From: Aeromicrobium chenweiae | Lineage (GTDB): Bacteria > Actinomycetota > Actinomycetes > Propionibacteriales > Nocardioidaceae | Reading direction: 5' to 3' | Assembly: GCF_003065605.1 (NCBI RefSeq) | Contig: NZ_CP026952.1 | Coordinates: 1,116,001-1,180,000, forward strand | Length of the DNA: 64,000 bases | Shown: piece after piece, positions 45,467 through 55,943 of the stretch | Layout: each line of letters begins with the position of its first letter | How positions within the stretch are numbered: the stretch's first letter is position 1 | Made by a program: the position numbers and the translations under genes | The notes under the pieces: generated by a model | Database searches by the model: none | The model's input: the letters and a program-made list of their open reading frames with translations, nothing else | Told to the model about the DNA's origin: nothing

Positions 45467-48039
45467 GTCCCGAGGTCTTCCTCCAGCAGTGGCAGTCCTT
45501 CGTGGCTCGCTGGGCCGATGCCGAACGCACCGAGAAGGGGTCCGGTGCGCACCTCATCGACGGTCTGCTTGAGCACGGGCTCGCCCACCAGGACGGTGAG
45601 GCGCCGACGACCGCACCGTCGGAGACGGATCTCATGGCGTGCGAGATCGAGGTGGTCCGGCGCAGCGGTGCCGTGGACGTCGCGGCGTACCTCGGCACCG
45701 ACCCGCCGCTGAAGCCACGTGATGGCGACGCCGTCCGGCACTTCTGCCAGCGCGGACGCACGTTGCTGCGCAACCCGAGCCTGGACTTCGACCTCTGGTG
45801 GTACCTCGGTGAGCACCTCGACGGCGACGTCGACGGCATCAACCCCCTGCTGCACCACGTGCTCGTCGGCCGCTTCGTGGGACTTCCCACGCGCCCCGAG
45901 CCGCTGACCGAGAACGTCCCGGCCCCCCTCGGGGCGTCCGGCGCGGTGCGGCGCGCCTGCCTGGTCGTCGGTGCGGACCCCGACGGGCTGGTCGCCCCAC
46001 ACGTCGTGCGCTTCGTGCGCGAGCTCGGCCGGTTCGGCGACGTGTTCTACCTCGGTCGCCAACCTTTGCTGGACGGCGAGCTGGAGAAGCTGGACGGCCT
46101 GGTCGTCGAGTCGTGGGAGCAACGGGTCGACGACAGCGCCACCGCCAAGGGCGCGATCCTCGCGCGCGACCTGGTGGGATGGGACACGCTCGAGCAGTAC
46201 GACGAGGTCGTGATCGTCGACGACGACCACTATCTGGTGCGTCCTCTCGACGAGGTGTTCGCGACGATGGACGAGCGCGCATGCGACTGGTGGGCGCTGC
46301 GGGTGACCTCACCACGGTTCCTCGGTGAAGGACCAGATCGTGAGCCGATCGGCGTCGACGAGGCGAAGCGCCGCTACCTCAAGCCCTCGAGCATCCGCGC
46401 CAACGAGACGCTCACCCGCGACATGGCGATCACCGCCTTCCGTGCGCCGGTCGTCGCTGACCCGGGTTTCCGACGCGTCATGGAGCGGATGATCCCGCGG
46501 ACGGGCAGCACCCGGATGACCCGCCGTCACGATCTCGGCCTCACGCGGTACCTCGCCGCCCGCGGCTACGAGCTCGGTGTCCACGACGACGTGCTCCGGC
46601 CCAACGACCAGCCGTTCGGGCCCACGGGGTTCGAGCTCGTCGAGTCCGGACGCTACCCGCTGCTGTCGCGCAGCTACCTCGTCAACAACCCCGACCGCAT
46701 CCCCGACTTCGCCCGGTGGCGCGTCCGCCTCGGCGCCTGGGTGCCCGGCGACGTCCTGGACGAGATCGAGGCGCACCTGGTGCGTGTCTCGTCCGACGCG
46801 AGCCTGCAGCGCAGCTTCGCGATCGTCACCCGAGAGGATGGGACGGTCGACTTCCACGACCCCATGACGCCAGAGGAGTTCCAGGTCGTCGACGAGACCG
46901 TCCCGAAGTACGACCACTGGTGGGCGTTCCCGGTCTGCGCCTACGACCACACCTTTGCCGGCAACGAGCGCGCGGTCTTCGACGAGATCCGCGACGACCC
47001 GTCGATCAAGAAGATCATCCTGACCAAGTCCCGCCGGATCGACGTGACGGGCGAGAACGTCGTCATCGTGCCGATCGAGAGCCCCGAGGCGCAGTACTAC
47101 CTGGCGCGGTCGCGGTTCGTGTTCGTCAAGCACACCCTCACGGGCAACGTGCCGTGGCCGATGTCGGCGATCACGCACGACGTCATCAACCTGTGGCACG
47201 GCATCCCGCTCAAGCGGTTCGGCATGGCGTCGGCCGGGCTCGACGAGGAGACCCGGCAGACCCTGATGACCAAGCACGGCTACTCGCGCGCGGTCATCGT
47301 GTCCAGCCGCATGGACGCCCTGGCGATGTCTGCGGCGTTCTTTCCCGTGTCGTACCCCGACATGTGGCCCACGGGGCTGCCGCGCAACGACTTCGTCACC
47401 CGGCCGGAGGAGCAGCTCCCCGACGACTTCCGCGCGATGGCGCAGCGCCTGCGCGACGAGGTCGCGGGCCGTCGCCTCGTCATGTTCCTGCCCACGTTCC
47501 GTGACGGCCAGGGCGAGTCGCAGTACCAGTTCGACGAGTCCGAGCTCGCCCGGCTGGCGAAGTGGGCCGAGCGGCACAACGCCGTGATCGGCGTCCGCGA
47601 GCACATGGCCGACCGCGGGCGCACCTACTCCCGCGCGCTCATGCCGCTCGGCGCGATCGACCTGTCCGCCCACCGCTACCCGGACCTGGAGATCCTCTAC
47701 CGGGAGGCGGATGCGCTGATCAGCGACTACTCCAGCTGCCTCGTCGACTTCCTGCTGACCGGCAAGCCCGTCATGAGCTTCGCGTACGACTACGAGCGGT
47801 ACAGCAACGCCGAGCGCGGGCTGTTCTATCAGCTCGACCGGGTGCTCCCGGGTCCCGTGTGCCGGTCGTTCGAGGACCTCGCGGCGGCGCTCGACACGGT
47901 CTTCGACCCCCTCACCCCCGAGCAGGCCGAGGAGTACGACTGGAAACGTCGCATCTTCTTCGACCACCTCGACGACCAGGCGTCGTGGCGGGTCGTGCAG
48001 CGGGTGAAGGGGCTCTACCTCGACGAGCAGCGGTCCTAG
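45463..48039 (+). CDS. RgpF/TagF-like CDP-glycerol glycerophosphotransferase family protein
   Basis: 858 residues. Its arrangement matches the preceding protein: WWYL...NPLLHH module, RgpF-like region, then a TagF-type transferase. The catalytic histidines are present, His579 in NLWHGIPLKRFG and His714 in VREHMADRG, 135 residues apart, followed by DYSSCLVDF. It should transfer a glycerol-phosphate-like or similar unit to build a wall polymer at the membrane. The N-terminal region reads VIVDDDHYLVRPL where the preceding protein has VNDS. It closes the operon of 42498. Confidence 0.84.
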   Translation: MSPEVFLQQWQSFVARWADAERTEKGSGAHLIDGLLEHGLAHQDGEAPTTAPSETDLMACEIEVVRRSGAVDVAAYLGTDPPLKPRDGDAVRHFCQRGRTLLRNPSLDFDLWWYLGEHLDGDVDGINPLLHHVLVGRFVGLPTRPEPLTENVPAPLGASGAVRRACLVVGADPDGLVAPHVVRFVRELGRFGDVFYLGRQPLLDGELEKLDGLVVESWEQRVDDSATAKGAILARDLVGWDTLEQYDEVVIVDDDHYLVRPLDEVFATMDERACDWWALRVTSPRFLGEGPDREPIGVDEAKRRYLKPSSIRANETLTRDMAITAFRAPVVADPGFRRVMERMIPRTGSTRMTRRHDLGLTRYLAARGYELGVHDDVLRPNDQPFGPTGFELVESGRYPLLSRSYLVNNPDRIPDFARWRVRLGAWVPGDVLDEIEAHLVRVSSDASLQRSFAIVTREDGTVDFHDPMTPEEFQVVDETVPKYDHWWAFPVCAYDHTFAGNERAVFDEIRDDPSIKKIILTKSRRIDVTGENVVIVPIESPEAQYYLARSRFVFVKHTLTGNVPWPMSAITHDVINLWHGIPLKRFGMASAGLDEETRQTLMTKHGYSRAVIVSSRMDALAMSAAFFPVSYPDMWPTGLPRNDFVTRPEEQLPDDFRAMAQRLRDEVAGRRLVMFLPTFRDGQGESQYQFDESELARLAKWAERHNAVIGVREHMADRGRTYSRALMPLGAIDLSAHRYPDLEILYREADALISDYSSCLVDFLLTGKPVMSFAYDYERYSNAERGLFYQLDRVLPGPVCRSFEDLAAALDTVFDPLTPEQAEEYDWKRRIFFDHLDDQASWRVVQRVKGLYLDEQRS

Positions 48040-48069
48040 GCGGGGGCGACCCACGGTTTTCGCCCCCGC
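48040..48069 (+). terminator. Stem-loop terminator after the polymer operon
   Basis: GCGGGGGCGA (48040-48049) and TCGCCCCCGC (48060-48069) form a perfect 10-bp stem with a 10-nt loop, starting right after the stop. There is no T-tract. Confidence 0.65.
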
Positions 48070-48093
48070 GCACCGAGCGCCTACCCTTGACGC

Positions 48094-50025
<1,932 letters not shown>

Positions 50026-50026
50026 C

Positions 50027-50106
50027 CTGAGGTAGCCGCGGTGGGTCTGAGGTAGCGCCTCAGGCAGGAGTTACGGCGTTCGTCCGATGTGGCACCGGTG
50101 CCTCAG
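50027..50106. promoter_or_regulatory. Repeat and palindrome cluster upstream of a small gene
   Basis: CTGAGGTAGC occurs at 50027-50036 and 50047-50056, exactly 20 bp apart (two helical turns); the second copy pairs with CCTCAG at 50058-50063. A perfect 12-bp palindrome GGCACCGGTGCC follows at 50091-50102. This density suggests a regulator-binding region for the gene at 50155. Confidence 0.4.
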
Positions 50107-50154
50107 CGACGAACGTGGGTGATGTCGAAGGAACTCCTCGAAAGGACCGACATC

Positions 50155-50352
50155 ATGTACACGGACTTCATCGCCCAGGTCGCCATCCAGCAGCACGAGA
50201 ACGAGCTCACCGAACGACTCGAACGTCGCCGGGTCGCGGCAGAACGTGCCGTCGTCGAGCACGGGGGCGAGCGCCTCGCCGTCATCGCCCACCTGGCCCG
50301 TCAGGCCCGCGCCACGCGCGCCGCGGCAGGCAACCCGCACGCCGCCCACTGA
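50155..50352 (+). CDS. Small hypothetical protein
   Basis: 65 residues from an ATG with AAAGGA 8 nt upstream, a better start than the upstream GTG at 50089. It starts MYTDFIAQVAIQQHENEL and is rich in Glu, Arg and Ala, predicted mainly helical, with no cysteine, signal or membrane segment. I do not recognise a family. It sits between the two radical-SAM-pair genes and behind a cluster of palindromes. Confidence 0.6.
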   Translation: MYTDFIAQVAIQQHENELTERLERRRVAAERAVVEHGGERLAVIAHLARQARATRAAAGNPHAAH

Positions 50353-50359
50353 GGGACGG

Positions 50360-51574
50360 TCAGCCGCGCGGTCGGCGGTCGAGGGTGTCCTCGAGCATCA
50401 CCGGCCGCGCGACGATCGTGCCGAACACCGCGATGAGCCCCGACAGGGCGATCAGCGCGATGATCGGCGCGTCCCACGACCCGGTGGCGTCGTGGAGCGC
50501 ACCGACGCCGAACGGTCCGATGCCGGCGAGGAGGTAGCCGAGCCCCTGCGTCGTGACCGAGAGGGTCGCCGTCCCCGCCGTGGTCCTCGTCCGGCGGGCG
50601 ATCATCGTCAGCGTCCACGTGAACGCCCCGCCGCCGAGGCCGAGCAGGACCGCCCAGAGCCACGGGACGGTCGCCGGGGCGAGCAGCACGCCGAGCCAGC
50701 CGGCTGCGGTGACGGCAGCGAACGCCCACGGCAGGTAGGGCCGGTCGCCGACCCGCTCGATCAGCCAGGGGAGTCCGAGCGTGAGCGGCAGGCCCACCGC
50801 GCTGAGCAGGCCCAGCAGTGCGCCGGCGTACCCGCTGGACACCCCCGCGTCGCCCAGCATCTGGGGGAACCAGCCGAACTGGGCGTAGGCGCCCGCGGAC
50901 TGCGCGGCGAAGATCAGGAGCATCGCCCAGGCGAGGGGGGAGCGGGAGACCGCGCGCATGGACAGCCGGTCCTCGTGGACCTGCGGCGCGTGGACGTCCC
51001 GCCGCAGCATCAAAAGCCACGGGACGAGCGCGAGACCGCTCAGCACCGCCCAGAGCCCGATCCCGGACCGCCACCCGCCGAACGCGTCGGACAGCGGCAC
51101 GGTGGTGACCGACGCCGCAGCGGCGCCGCCCATCAGCGCCGCGCCGTAGAGCGAGCTCATCAGCGGGATCCGGTCGGGGAAGTGGGCCTTGACCAGCGGC
51201 GGGAGGATGACGTTCCCGACCGCGGCGCCGGCCAGCGCGATCACGCTGCACAGCAGGAAGACCGTGCCGTCGTCCACGACGGACCGCAGCACGAGCCCGA
51301 GGGTGAGCAGTGCCAGCACCAGCGCGGCGGCGCGGTGCAGGCCCAGCCGGCGCACCGATCCGGCCGATCCCACGCCGAACACGGCGAAGCACACGACCGG
51401 CAGCGTGGTCAGGACGCCGGCGACCGTCGCGGTCATGCCCAGATCGCCGCGGACCTGGTCGAGCACGACGCCGACGCTGCCGACGGCCACTCGCAGGTTG
51501 ACCGCCAGCAGGACGATCGCGGCTCCGACGAGCCACCTGCCTCCGGTCGTGGGCGTGGGGGAGGGCGTCGTCAC
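50360..51574 (-). CDS. MFS transporter, CynX/NimT-like
   Basis: 404 residues from the GTG at 51574. Twelve hydrophobic segments are likely, beginning WLVGAAIVLLAVNLRVAVG. That first-helix NLR motif is typical of the CynX/NimT family (cyanate or 2-nitroimidazole transport-related). No ribosome-binding site is visible; GACAAT ends 6 nt before the GTG. It is divergent from the TIGR03936 gene with only 40 bp between them and breaks up the radical-SAM pair. The substrate is unknown. Confidence 0.86.
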   Translation of the reverse strand: MTTPSPTPTTGGRWLVGAAIVLLAVNLRVAVGSVGVVLDQVRGDLGMTATVAGVLTTLPVVCFAVFGVGSAGSVRRLGLHRAAALVLALLTLGLVLRSVVDDGTVFLLCSVIALAGAAVGNVILPPLVKAHFPDRIPLMSSLYGAALMGGAAAASVTTVPLSDAFGGWRSGIGLWAVLSGLALVPWLLMLRRDVHAPQVHEDRLSMRAVSRSPLAWAMLLIFAAQSAGAYAQFGWFPQMLGDAGVSSGYAGALLGLLSAVGLPLTLGLPWLIERVGDRPYLPWAFAAVTAAGWLGVLLAPATVPWLWAVLLGLGGGAFTWTLTMIARRTRTTAGTATLSVTTQGLGYLLAGIGPFGVGALHDATGSWDAPIIALIALSGLIAVFGTIVARPVMLEDTLDRRPRG

Positions 51575-51614
51575 CGATCCATTGTCCCGATTGCCGCGCG
51601 GGTAACCTCGTCGG

Positions 51615-52379
51615 GTGACGACCCTCGAGGGAACACCCAATCCCGAAGCCCCGAACCCGCAGCTGCCGATCGTGCAGAAGCTGCGCATCCGCTACGCCAA
51701 GCGCGGCCGCCTGCGGTTCACGAGCCACCGCGACTTCGCCCGGGCGTTCGAGCGGGCGGTCCGCCGTGCGGGCATCCCGATCGGCTTCTCGTCCGGGTTC
51801 ACCCCGCACCCCAAGATCTCGTACGCGAACGCGTCGCCGACCGGTGCGGCCAGCGAGGCGGAGTACCTGGAGATCGGCATGACGCGTCCCTGTGACGCCG
51901 ACGAGGTGCGCGAGCTGCTGGACTCGGCGCTCCCGGCCGGGCTCGACATCGTCGACGTCGTGGTCGCCCGCCCCGGTGCCCTGGCCGATCGGCTCGAGGC
52001 CAGTGCCTGGCAGATCGCGCTGCCCGGTGTGACGCCCGAGCACGCCAGCGCTGCGGTCGAGGGATTCATCGCGGCGGACGAGGTGCTGATCGAGCGGATG
52101 ATGAAGCGGGGCCTCCGCACGCTCGACTGCCGCGCGGCGGTCCTCCACCTGTCCGCGCGTTCTGACGAGACCCTGGTTCCCCCATGTGCGATACTGGAGG
52201 TGGTCGTGCGACACGACACACCGTCGATACGACCAGACGACGTTCTTGCCGGACTCCGTTCCAGCGGGGGCCTCGAGCTCGAGCAGACGCCCATCGCGAC
52301 TCGCTTGGCCCAGGGTCCTCTCATCACGGAGGATGGCACGGTAGGCGATCCACTTGCCTACGACCGCGACGCATCCTGA
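51615..52379 (+). CDS. TIGR03936/DUF2344 radical SAM-associated protein
   Basis: 254 residues. LRIRYAKRGRLRFTSHRDFARAFERAVRRAGIPIGFSSGFTPHPKISYA is the characteristic N-terminal segment of this family, which partners the TIGR03960 radical SAM protein and is sometimes fused to it. The GTG start has TAACCT 6 nt upstream and no ribosome-binding site. It lies 168 bp ahead of rne, matching the usual order in actinobacteria. Confidence 0.9.
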   Translation: MTTLEGTPNPEAPNPQLPIVQKLRIRYAKRGRLRFTSHRDFARAFERAVRRAGIPIGFSSGFTPHPKISYANASPTGAASEAEYLEIGMTRPCDADEVRELLDSALPAGLDIVDVVVARPGALADRLEASAWQIALPGVTPEHASAAVEGFIAADEVLIERMMKRGLRTLDCRAAVLHLSARSDETLVPPCAILEVVVRHDTPSIRPDDVLAGLRSSGGLELEQTPIATRLAQGPLITEDGTVGDPLAYDRDAS

Positions 52380-52547
52380 CCGGGTGACGACCGCGGCGGC
52401 AGGTGGGGAAGTCGATGTGACAGACCGTACGTTCGCCGTCACTCCCCGGCGCGTGGCGCAGGGGTTGACCGAAGCTTCAGGTCCGCAGTGCCGGACCGCA
52501 TACGTGCCCCGGGCCGATCCCGATCGGACCAGGGCGAAGGAGAGCGC

Positions 52548-55148
52548 ATGCTCGACGACAACGAGAACCCAGCAGAATCCACCAGCTCGGCACCGACCAC
52601 CCGGCGTCGTGCCGCAGGTCGACCGGCAGGCCCGCCCGCCGCGGTGAGCTTCTCGGCGCCGGTGGCCCCGCCCCGCAAGCCCGAGCCCGATCCCGTCGAG
52701 GCCGAGGACGAGGACATCGAGCCCGTCGAGCAGGACGAGGCCCCCGTCGAGCGGCCGGCCAAGCGGTCGACGTCCCGGCGTGCCCCCCGCAAGGCGGCGG
52801 CGCCCGTCGAGGACGAGTCCTCCGACGACCAGCCGGCCGCCGAGGAGCCCGCGACGGCCCCCGTGTCGCCCGTGGCCGCGATGTTCCAGGCACCCGAGCC
52901 GGTCGCCGCGCCCGCGCGCCCGAAGACGGTCCAGCCGGACGAGAGCAGCGCCCCCGCGGAGAGCGAGGACGACTCCGAGGACGACGACGACCCGGACGCG
53001 CCGCGTCGCCGTCGTCGCAGCCGCGGCGGCCGCCGCCGTCGCAAGGGCGAGTCGGACACCGACGAGTCGAGCGAGAGCGACTCCGAGGAGGAGACCGAGG
53101 ACGACGGCAACGGGGGCACGCGTCGCCGTCGCCGCCGTGCCCGTGCCGGCGAGGGCGCCGACGTGCAGCCCGACGACCCGGAGAACACCGTCGTCCGCGT
53201 CCGCAGCGGACGCAGCGCCGAGGACGAGATCACCGGCGTCGCCGGCTCGACCCGCCTCGAGGCCAAGAAGCAGCGCCGCCGCGAGGGCCGCGAGGCCGGA
53301 CGCCGCCGCGCCCCGATCGTGTCGGAGGCCGAGTTCCTGGCCCGTCGCGAGTCGGTCAACCGCGAGATGGTCGTGCGCCAGCGTGACGACTACACGCAGA
53401 TCGCCGTGATCGAGGACAAGGTCCTCGTCGAGCACTACGTGGCCCGCGAGTCGCAGACGTCGATCATCGGCAACGTCTACCTCGGCAAGGTCCAGAACGT
53501 CCTGCCCAGCATGGAGGCCGCGTTCGTCGACATCGGTGCGGGGCGCAACGCCGTGCTCTACGCCGGCGAGGTCGACTGGACCACGCTCGGCAACGGCAAG
53601 GCCCGCAAGATCGAGGACGCGCTGTCGCCCGGCCAGACGATCCTGGTGCAGGTCTCCAAGGACCCCATCGGCCAGAAGGGCGCCCGCCTGACGAGCCAGA
53701 TCAGCCTCCCCGGCCGGTTCCTCGTCCTGGTGCCCGGCGGACAGACCAGCGGCATCTCGCGCAAGCTGCCCGAGAACGAGCGGGCCCGTCTGAAGGCCCT
53801 GCTCAAGGAGGTGCTGCCGGACAACACCGGCGTCATCGTGCGCACCGCCGCCGAGGGGGCGACCGAGGAGCAGCTGACCCGCGACGTCACCGCCCTGACC
53901 GCCCGCTGGGAGGTCATCGAGGCCAAGGTGGCCGCCGGCAAGGCGCCCGAGCTGCTGTACTCCGAGCCCGACCTGATGATCAAGGTCGTCCGCGACCTGT
54001 TCAACGAGGACTTCCACAAGCTCGTCGTCGAGGGTGACGACGCCTGGGACATGATCAAGGGCTACGTCGACCACGTGGCGCCCGACCTCGCCGAGCGCCT
54101 CACGCGCTGGGACGGCGAGACCGACGCGTTCGCGGCGTACCGCCTCGACGAGCAGATCCACAAGGCGCTGGACCGCAAGGTGTTCCTGCCGTCGGGTGGC
54201 TCGCTGGTCATCGACCGCACCGAGGCCATGACGGTCGTCGACGTCAACACCGGCAAGTACACCGGTTCGGGGGGCAACCTCGAGGAGACGGTCACCAAGA
54301 ACAACCTGGAGGCGGCCGAGGAGGTCGTGCGCCAGCTGAGGCTGCGCGACATCGGCGGCATCATCGTCGTCGACTTCATTGACATGGTGCTGGAGAGCAA
54401 CCGCGACCTGGTCCTGCGACGTCTCGTGGAGTGCCTGGGCCGTGACCGCACGCGCCACCAGGTCGCCGAGGTCACCTCGCTCGGGCTGGTCCAGATGACG
54501 CGCAAGCGCATCGGTACCGGCCTGCTCGAGTCGTTCAGCCACGAGTGCGAGCACTGCCACGGTCGCGGTGTGATGATCCAGGACGCTCCGGTGGAGCCCC
54601 GCAAGGACGAGCAGCGCCGTGGCAGCCGCGGTGGCCGTGGGGGAGGCCGCGGCAGCGGCAACCAGGGCCACCAGGACGGCAACCAGGCCAAGGACGGCAA
54701 CAAGGACGGCAACAAGGACCACCAGGGCCACCAGGGCAAGGACAGCTCGGGCAACCAGGGCAAGGACGGCCACCAGCGCGGCGGCCGCCGTGACGAGCAC
54801 CGCGACCGCACCCCGGATCAGCCGGCGTCCGTCGAGACACCCGTCACGTCCGAGCCGGTCCAGCCGGCCGCCCCCCGACCCGTCGACGTCCCGGCCTCTG
54901 CCGGGCCGCCGCCCCCGCCTCCGCCGCCGCCCGCGGTGGAAGCACCCCCAGCTGTTGCCGGTGCTGCAGCCTCGACGGACGCTCCGGCGCCTGTCGAGGA
55001 CGCTGCTCCGGTCAAGAGGTCGACCCGCAAGCGCGGGTCGGCATCGAAGCCTGCCGGGCCTCCGGCAGCGCCTCGATCGGCGTCCGCACCCGCGGATGGC
55101 GACTCCGGAGAGGACCCCGTTTTGACCAGCGAGGGTCAGGCTCCGTAA
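52548..55148 (+). CDS. rne: Ribonuclease E/G family protein
   Basis: 866 residues from the ATG at 52548 with AAGGAG 5 nt upstream. Order: acidic, Arg-rich disordered N-terminus (about 1-265), S1-type domain ([22 protein letters not shown]), 5' sensor/DNase-I-like core with metal-binding Asp565 and Asp609, and a zinc-link CEHC (Cys667, Cys670). The C-terminal 180 residues are low complexity: Gly/Asn/Gln/Lys/Asp repeats and a polyproline run. It processes mRNA and rRNA. The 3' end contains the -35 of the rplU promoter. Confidence 0.94.
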   Translation: MLDDNENPAESTSSAPTTRRRAAGRPAGPPAAVSFSAPVAPPRKPEPDPVEAEDEDIEPVEQDEAPVERPAKRSTSRRAPRKAAAPVEDESSDDQPAAEEPATAPVSPVAAMFQAPEPVAAPARPKTVQPDESSAPAESEDDSEDDDDPDAPRRRRRSRGGRRRRKGESDTDESSESDSEEETEDDGNGGTRRRRRRARAGEGADVQPDDPENTVVRVRSGRSAEDEITGVAGSTRLEAKKQRRREGREAGRRRAPIVSEAEFLARRESVNREMVVRQRDDYTQIAVIEDKVLVEHYVARESQTSIIGNVYLGKVQNVLPSMEAAFVDIGAGRNAVLYAGEVDWTTLGNGKARKIEDALSPGQTILVQVSKDPIGQKGARLTSQISLPGRFLVLVPGGQTSGISRKLPENERARLKALLKEVLPDNTGVIVRTAAEGATEEQLTRDVTALTARWEVIEAKVAAGKAPELLYSEPDLMIKVVRDLFNEDFHKLVVEGDDAWDMIKGYVDHVAPDLAERLTRWDGETDAFAAYRLDEQIHKALDRKVFLPSGGSLVIDRTEAMTVVDVNTGKYTGSGGNLEETVTKNNLEAAEEVVRQLRLRDIGGIIVVDFIDMVLESNRDLVLRRLVECLGRDRTRHQVAEVTSLGLVQMTRKRIGTGLLESFSHECEHCHGRGVMIQDAPVEPRKDEQRRGSRGGRGGGRGSGNQGHQDGNQAKDGNKDGNKDHQGHQGKDSSGNQGKDGHQRGGRRDEHRDRTPDQPASVETPVTSEPVQPAAPRPVDVPASAGPPPPPPPPPAVEAPPAVAGAAASTDAPAPVEDAAPVKRSTRKRGSASKPAGPPAAPRSASAPADGDSGEDPVLTSEGQAP

Positions 55149-55151
55149 ACT
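55122..55151 (+). promoter_or_regulatory. rplU-rpmA promoter inside the end of rne
   Basis: TTGACC (55122-55127), 18 bp, then TAAACT (55146-55151). The -10 contains the rne TAA stop codon. It is one of the best sigma-A-type promoters in the window and gives a leader of about 85 nt for rplU. Confidence 0.75.
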
Positions 55152-55242
55152 AGTCCTTCGGTGCGCTCTGCGCGCCGTTCTCGCGTGTCTCCCGCTTCCG
55201 TGCGGGGCGCGCCCCAGAGCTGAAATGAGTGAGGATTCCGTG

Positions 55243-55548
55243 GTGTACGCAATCGTGCGCAGTGGCGGCAAGCAGCAGAAGGTTGCTGTGGGCGACGTCA
55301 TCCAGATCGACAAGGTCCTGCAGGCCGACGGCGAGAGCTTCTCGCTGCCCGCCGTGCTGTTCGTCGATGGCGACCAGGTGACGGCTGACGCCGACTCGCT
55401 GGCCAAGATCACCGTGACCGCCGAGGTCGTCGGCGACGCGAAGGGCCCCAAGATCGTCATCCAGAAGTACAAGAACAAGACCGGCTACAAGAAGCGTCAG
55501 GGTCACCGTCAGAAGTACACCCAGGTGAAGATCACCGGGATCAAGTAG
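55243..55548 (+). CDS. rplU: 50S ribosomal protein L21
   Basis: 101 residues from the second of two consecutive GTGs (55243), giving [14 protein letters not shown], the conserved L21 N-terminus; GAGTGAGGA sits 8 nt upstream. [21 protein letters not shown] is the 23S-rRNA-binding C-terminus. It is the first gene of rplU-rpmA. A 12-bp palindrome GGGGCGCGCCCC (55204-55215) lies in its leader. Confidence 0.97.
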   Translation: MYAIVRSGGKQQKVAVGDVIQIDKVLQADGESFSLPAVLFVDGDQVTADADSLAKITVTAEVVGDAKGPKIVIQKYKNKTGYKKRQGHRQKYTQVKITGIK

Positions 55549-55560
55549 AGGACTGGACAG

Positions 55561-55824
55561 ATGGCACACAAAAAGGGCGCAGCCTCCACCAAGAACGGCC
55601 GCGATTCCAACGCCCAGCGACTGGGTGTGAAGCGCTTCGGCGGTCAGCTCGTCAACGCCGGCGAGATCATCGTCCGTCAGCGTGGCACCCACTTCCACCC
55701 CGGCACCAACGTCGGCCGTGGCGGTGACGACACCCTCTTCGCCCTCTCGGCAGGAGCGGTCGAGTTCGGTCGCCGTCGTGGACGCAAGGTCGTCAACATC
55801 GTCCCGGGTGTCCCGGCCGAGTAG
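55561..55824 (+). CDS. rpmA: 50S ribosomal protein L27
   Basis: 87 residues. [29 protein letters not shown] is the invariant L27 N-terminus, which reaches toward the peptidyl-transferase centre. It follows rplU by 12 bp in the same transcript. A strong stem-loop ends 73 bp after its stop. Confidence 0.97.
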   Translation: MAHKKGAASTKNGRDSNAQRLGVKRFGGQLVNAGEIIVRQRGTHFHPGTNVGRGGDDTLFALSAGAVEFGRRRGRKVVNIVPGVPAE

Positions 55825-55860
55825 TAACGCGAACACCCGTCTGCGTCCCATCGCAGACAA

Positions 55861-55897
55861 CGAAGGGGCCGTCCGCCGACGCGGACTGGTCCCTTCG
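55861..55897 (+). terminator. Terminator-like hairpin after rpmA
   Basis: CGAAGGG (55861-55867) pairs with CCCTTCG (55891-55897), with GTCCGC/GCGGAC pairing inside. It is followed by TCCCATTT. A smaller GTCTGCG/CGCAGAC hairpin lies just ahead (55839-55857). It separates rplU-rpmA from obgE. Confidence 0.7.
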
Positions 55898-55943
55898 TCC
55901 CATTTAACGCCCCCTCATGCGGGGCAGTACGGAGGAGCGGCCT

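Noticed and set aside
55204-55215. GGGGCGCGCCCC as an L21 leader control element
   Set aside because: The palindrome is short and could arise by composition; no L21-binding structure could be modelled with confidence.
50301-55478. 1725-residue open frame on the minus strand
   Set aside because: It runs antisense through the MFS, TIGR03936, rne and rplU genes and has repetitive Leu/Val/Arg composition from GC-rich third positions. It is a shadow frame.
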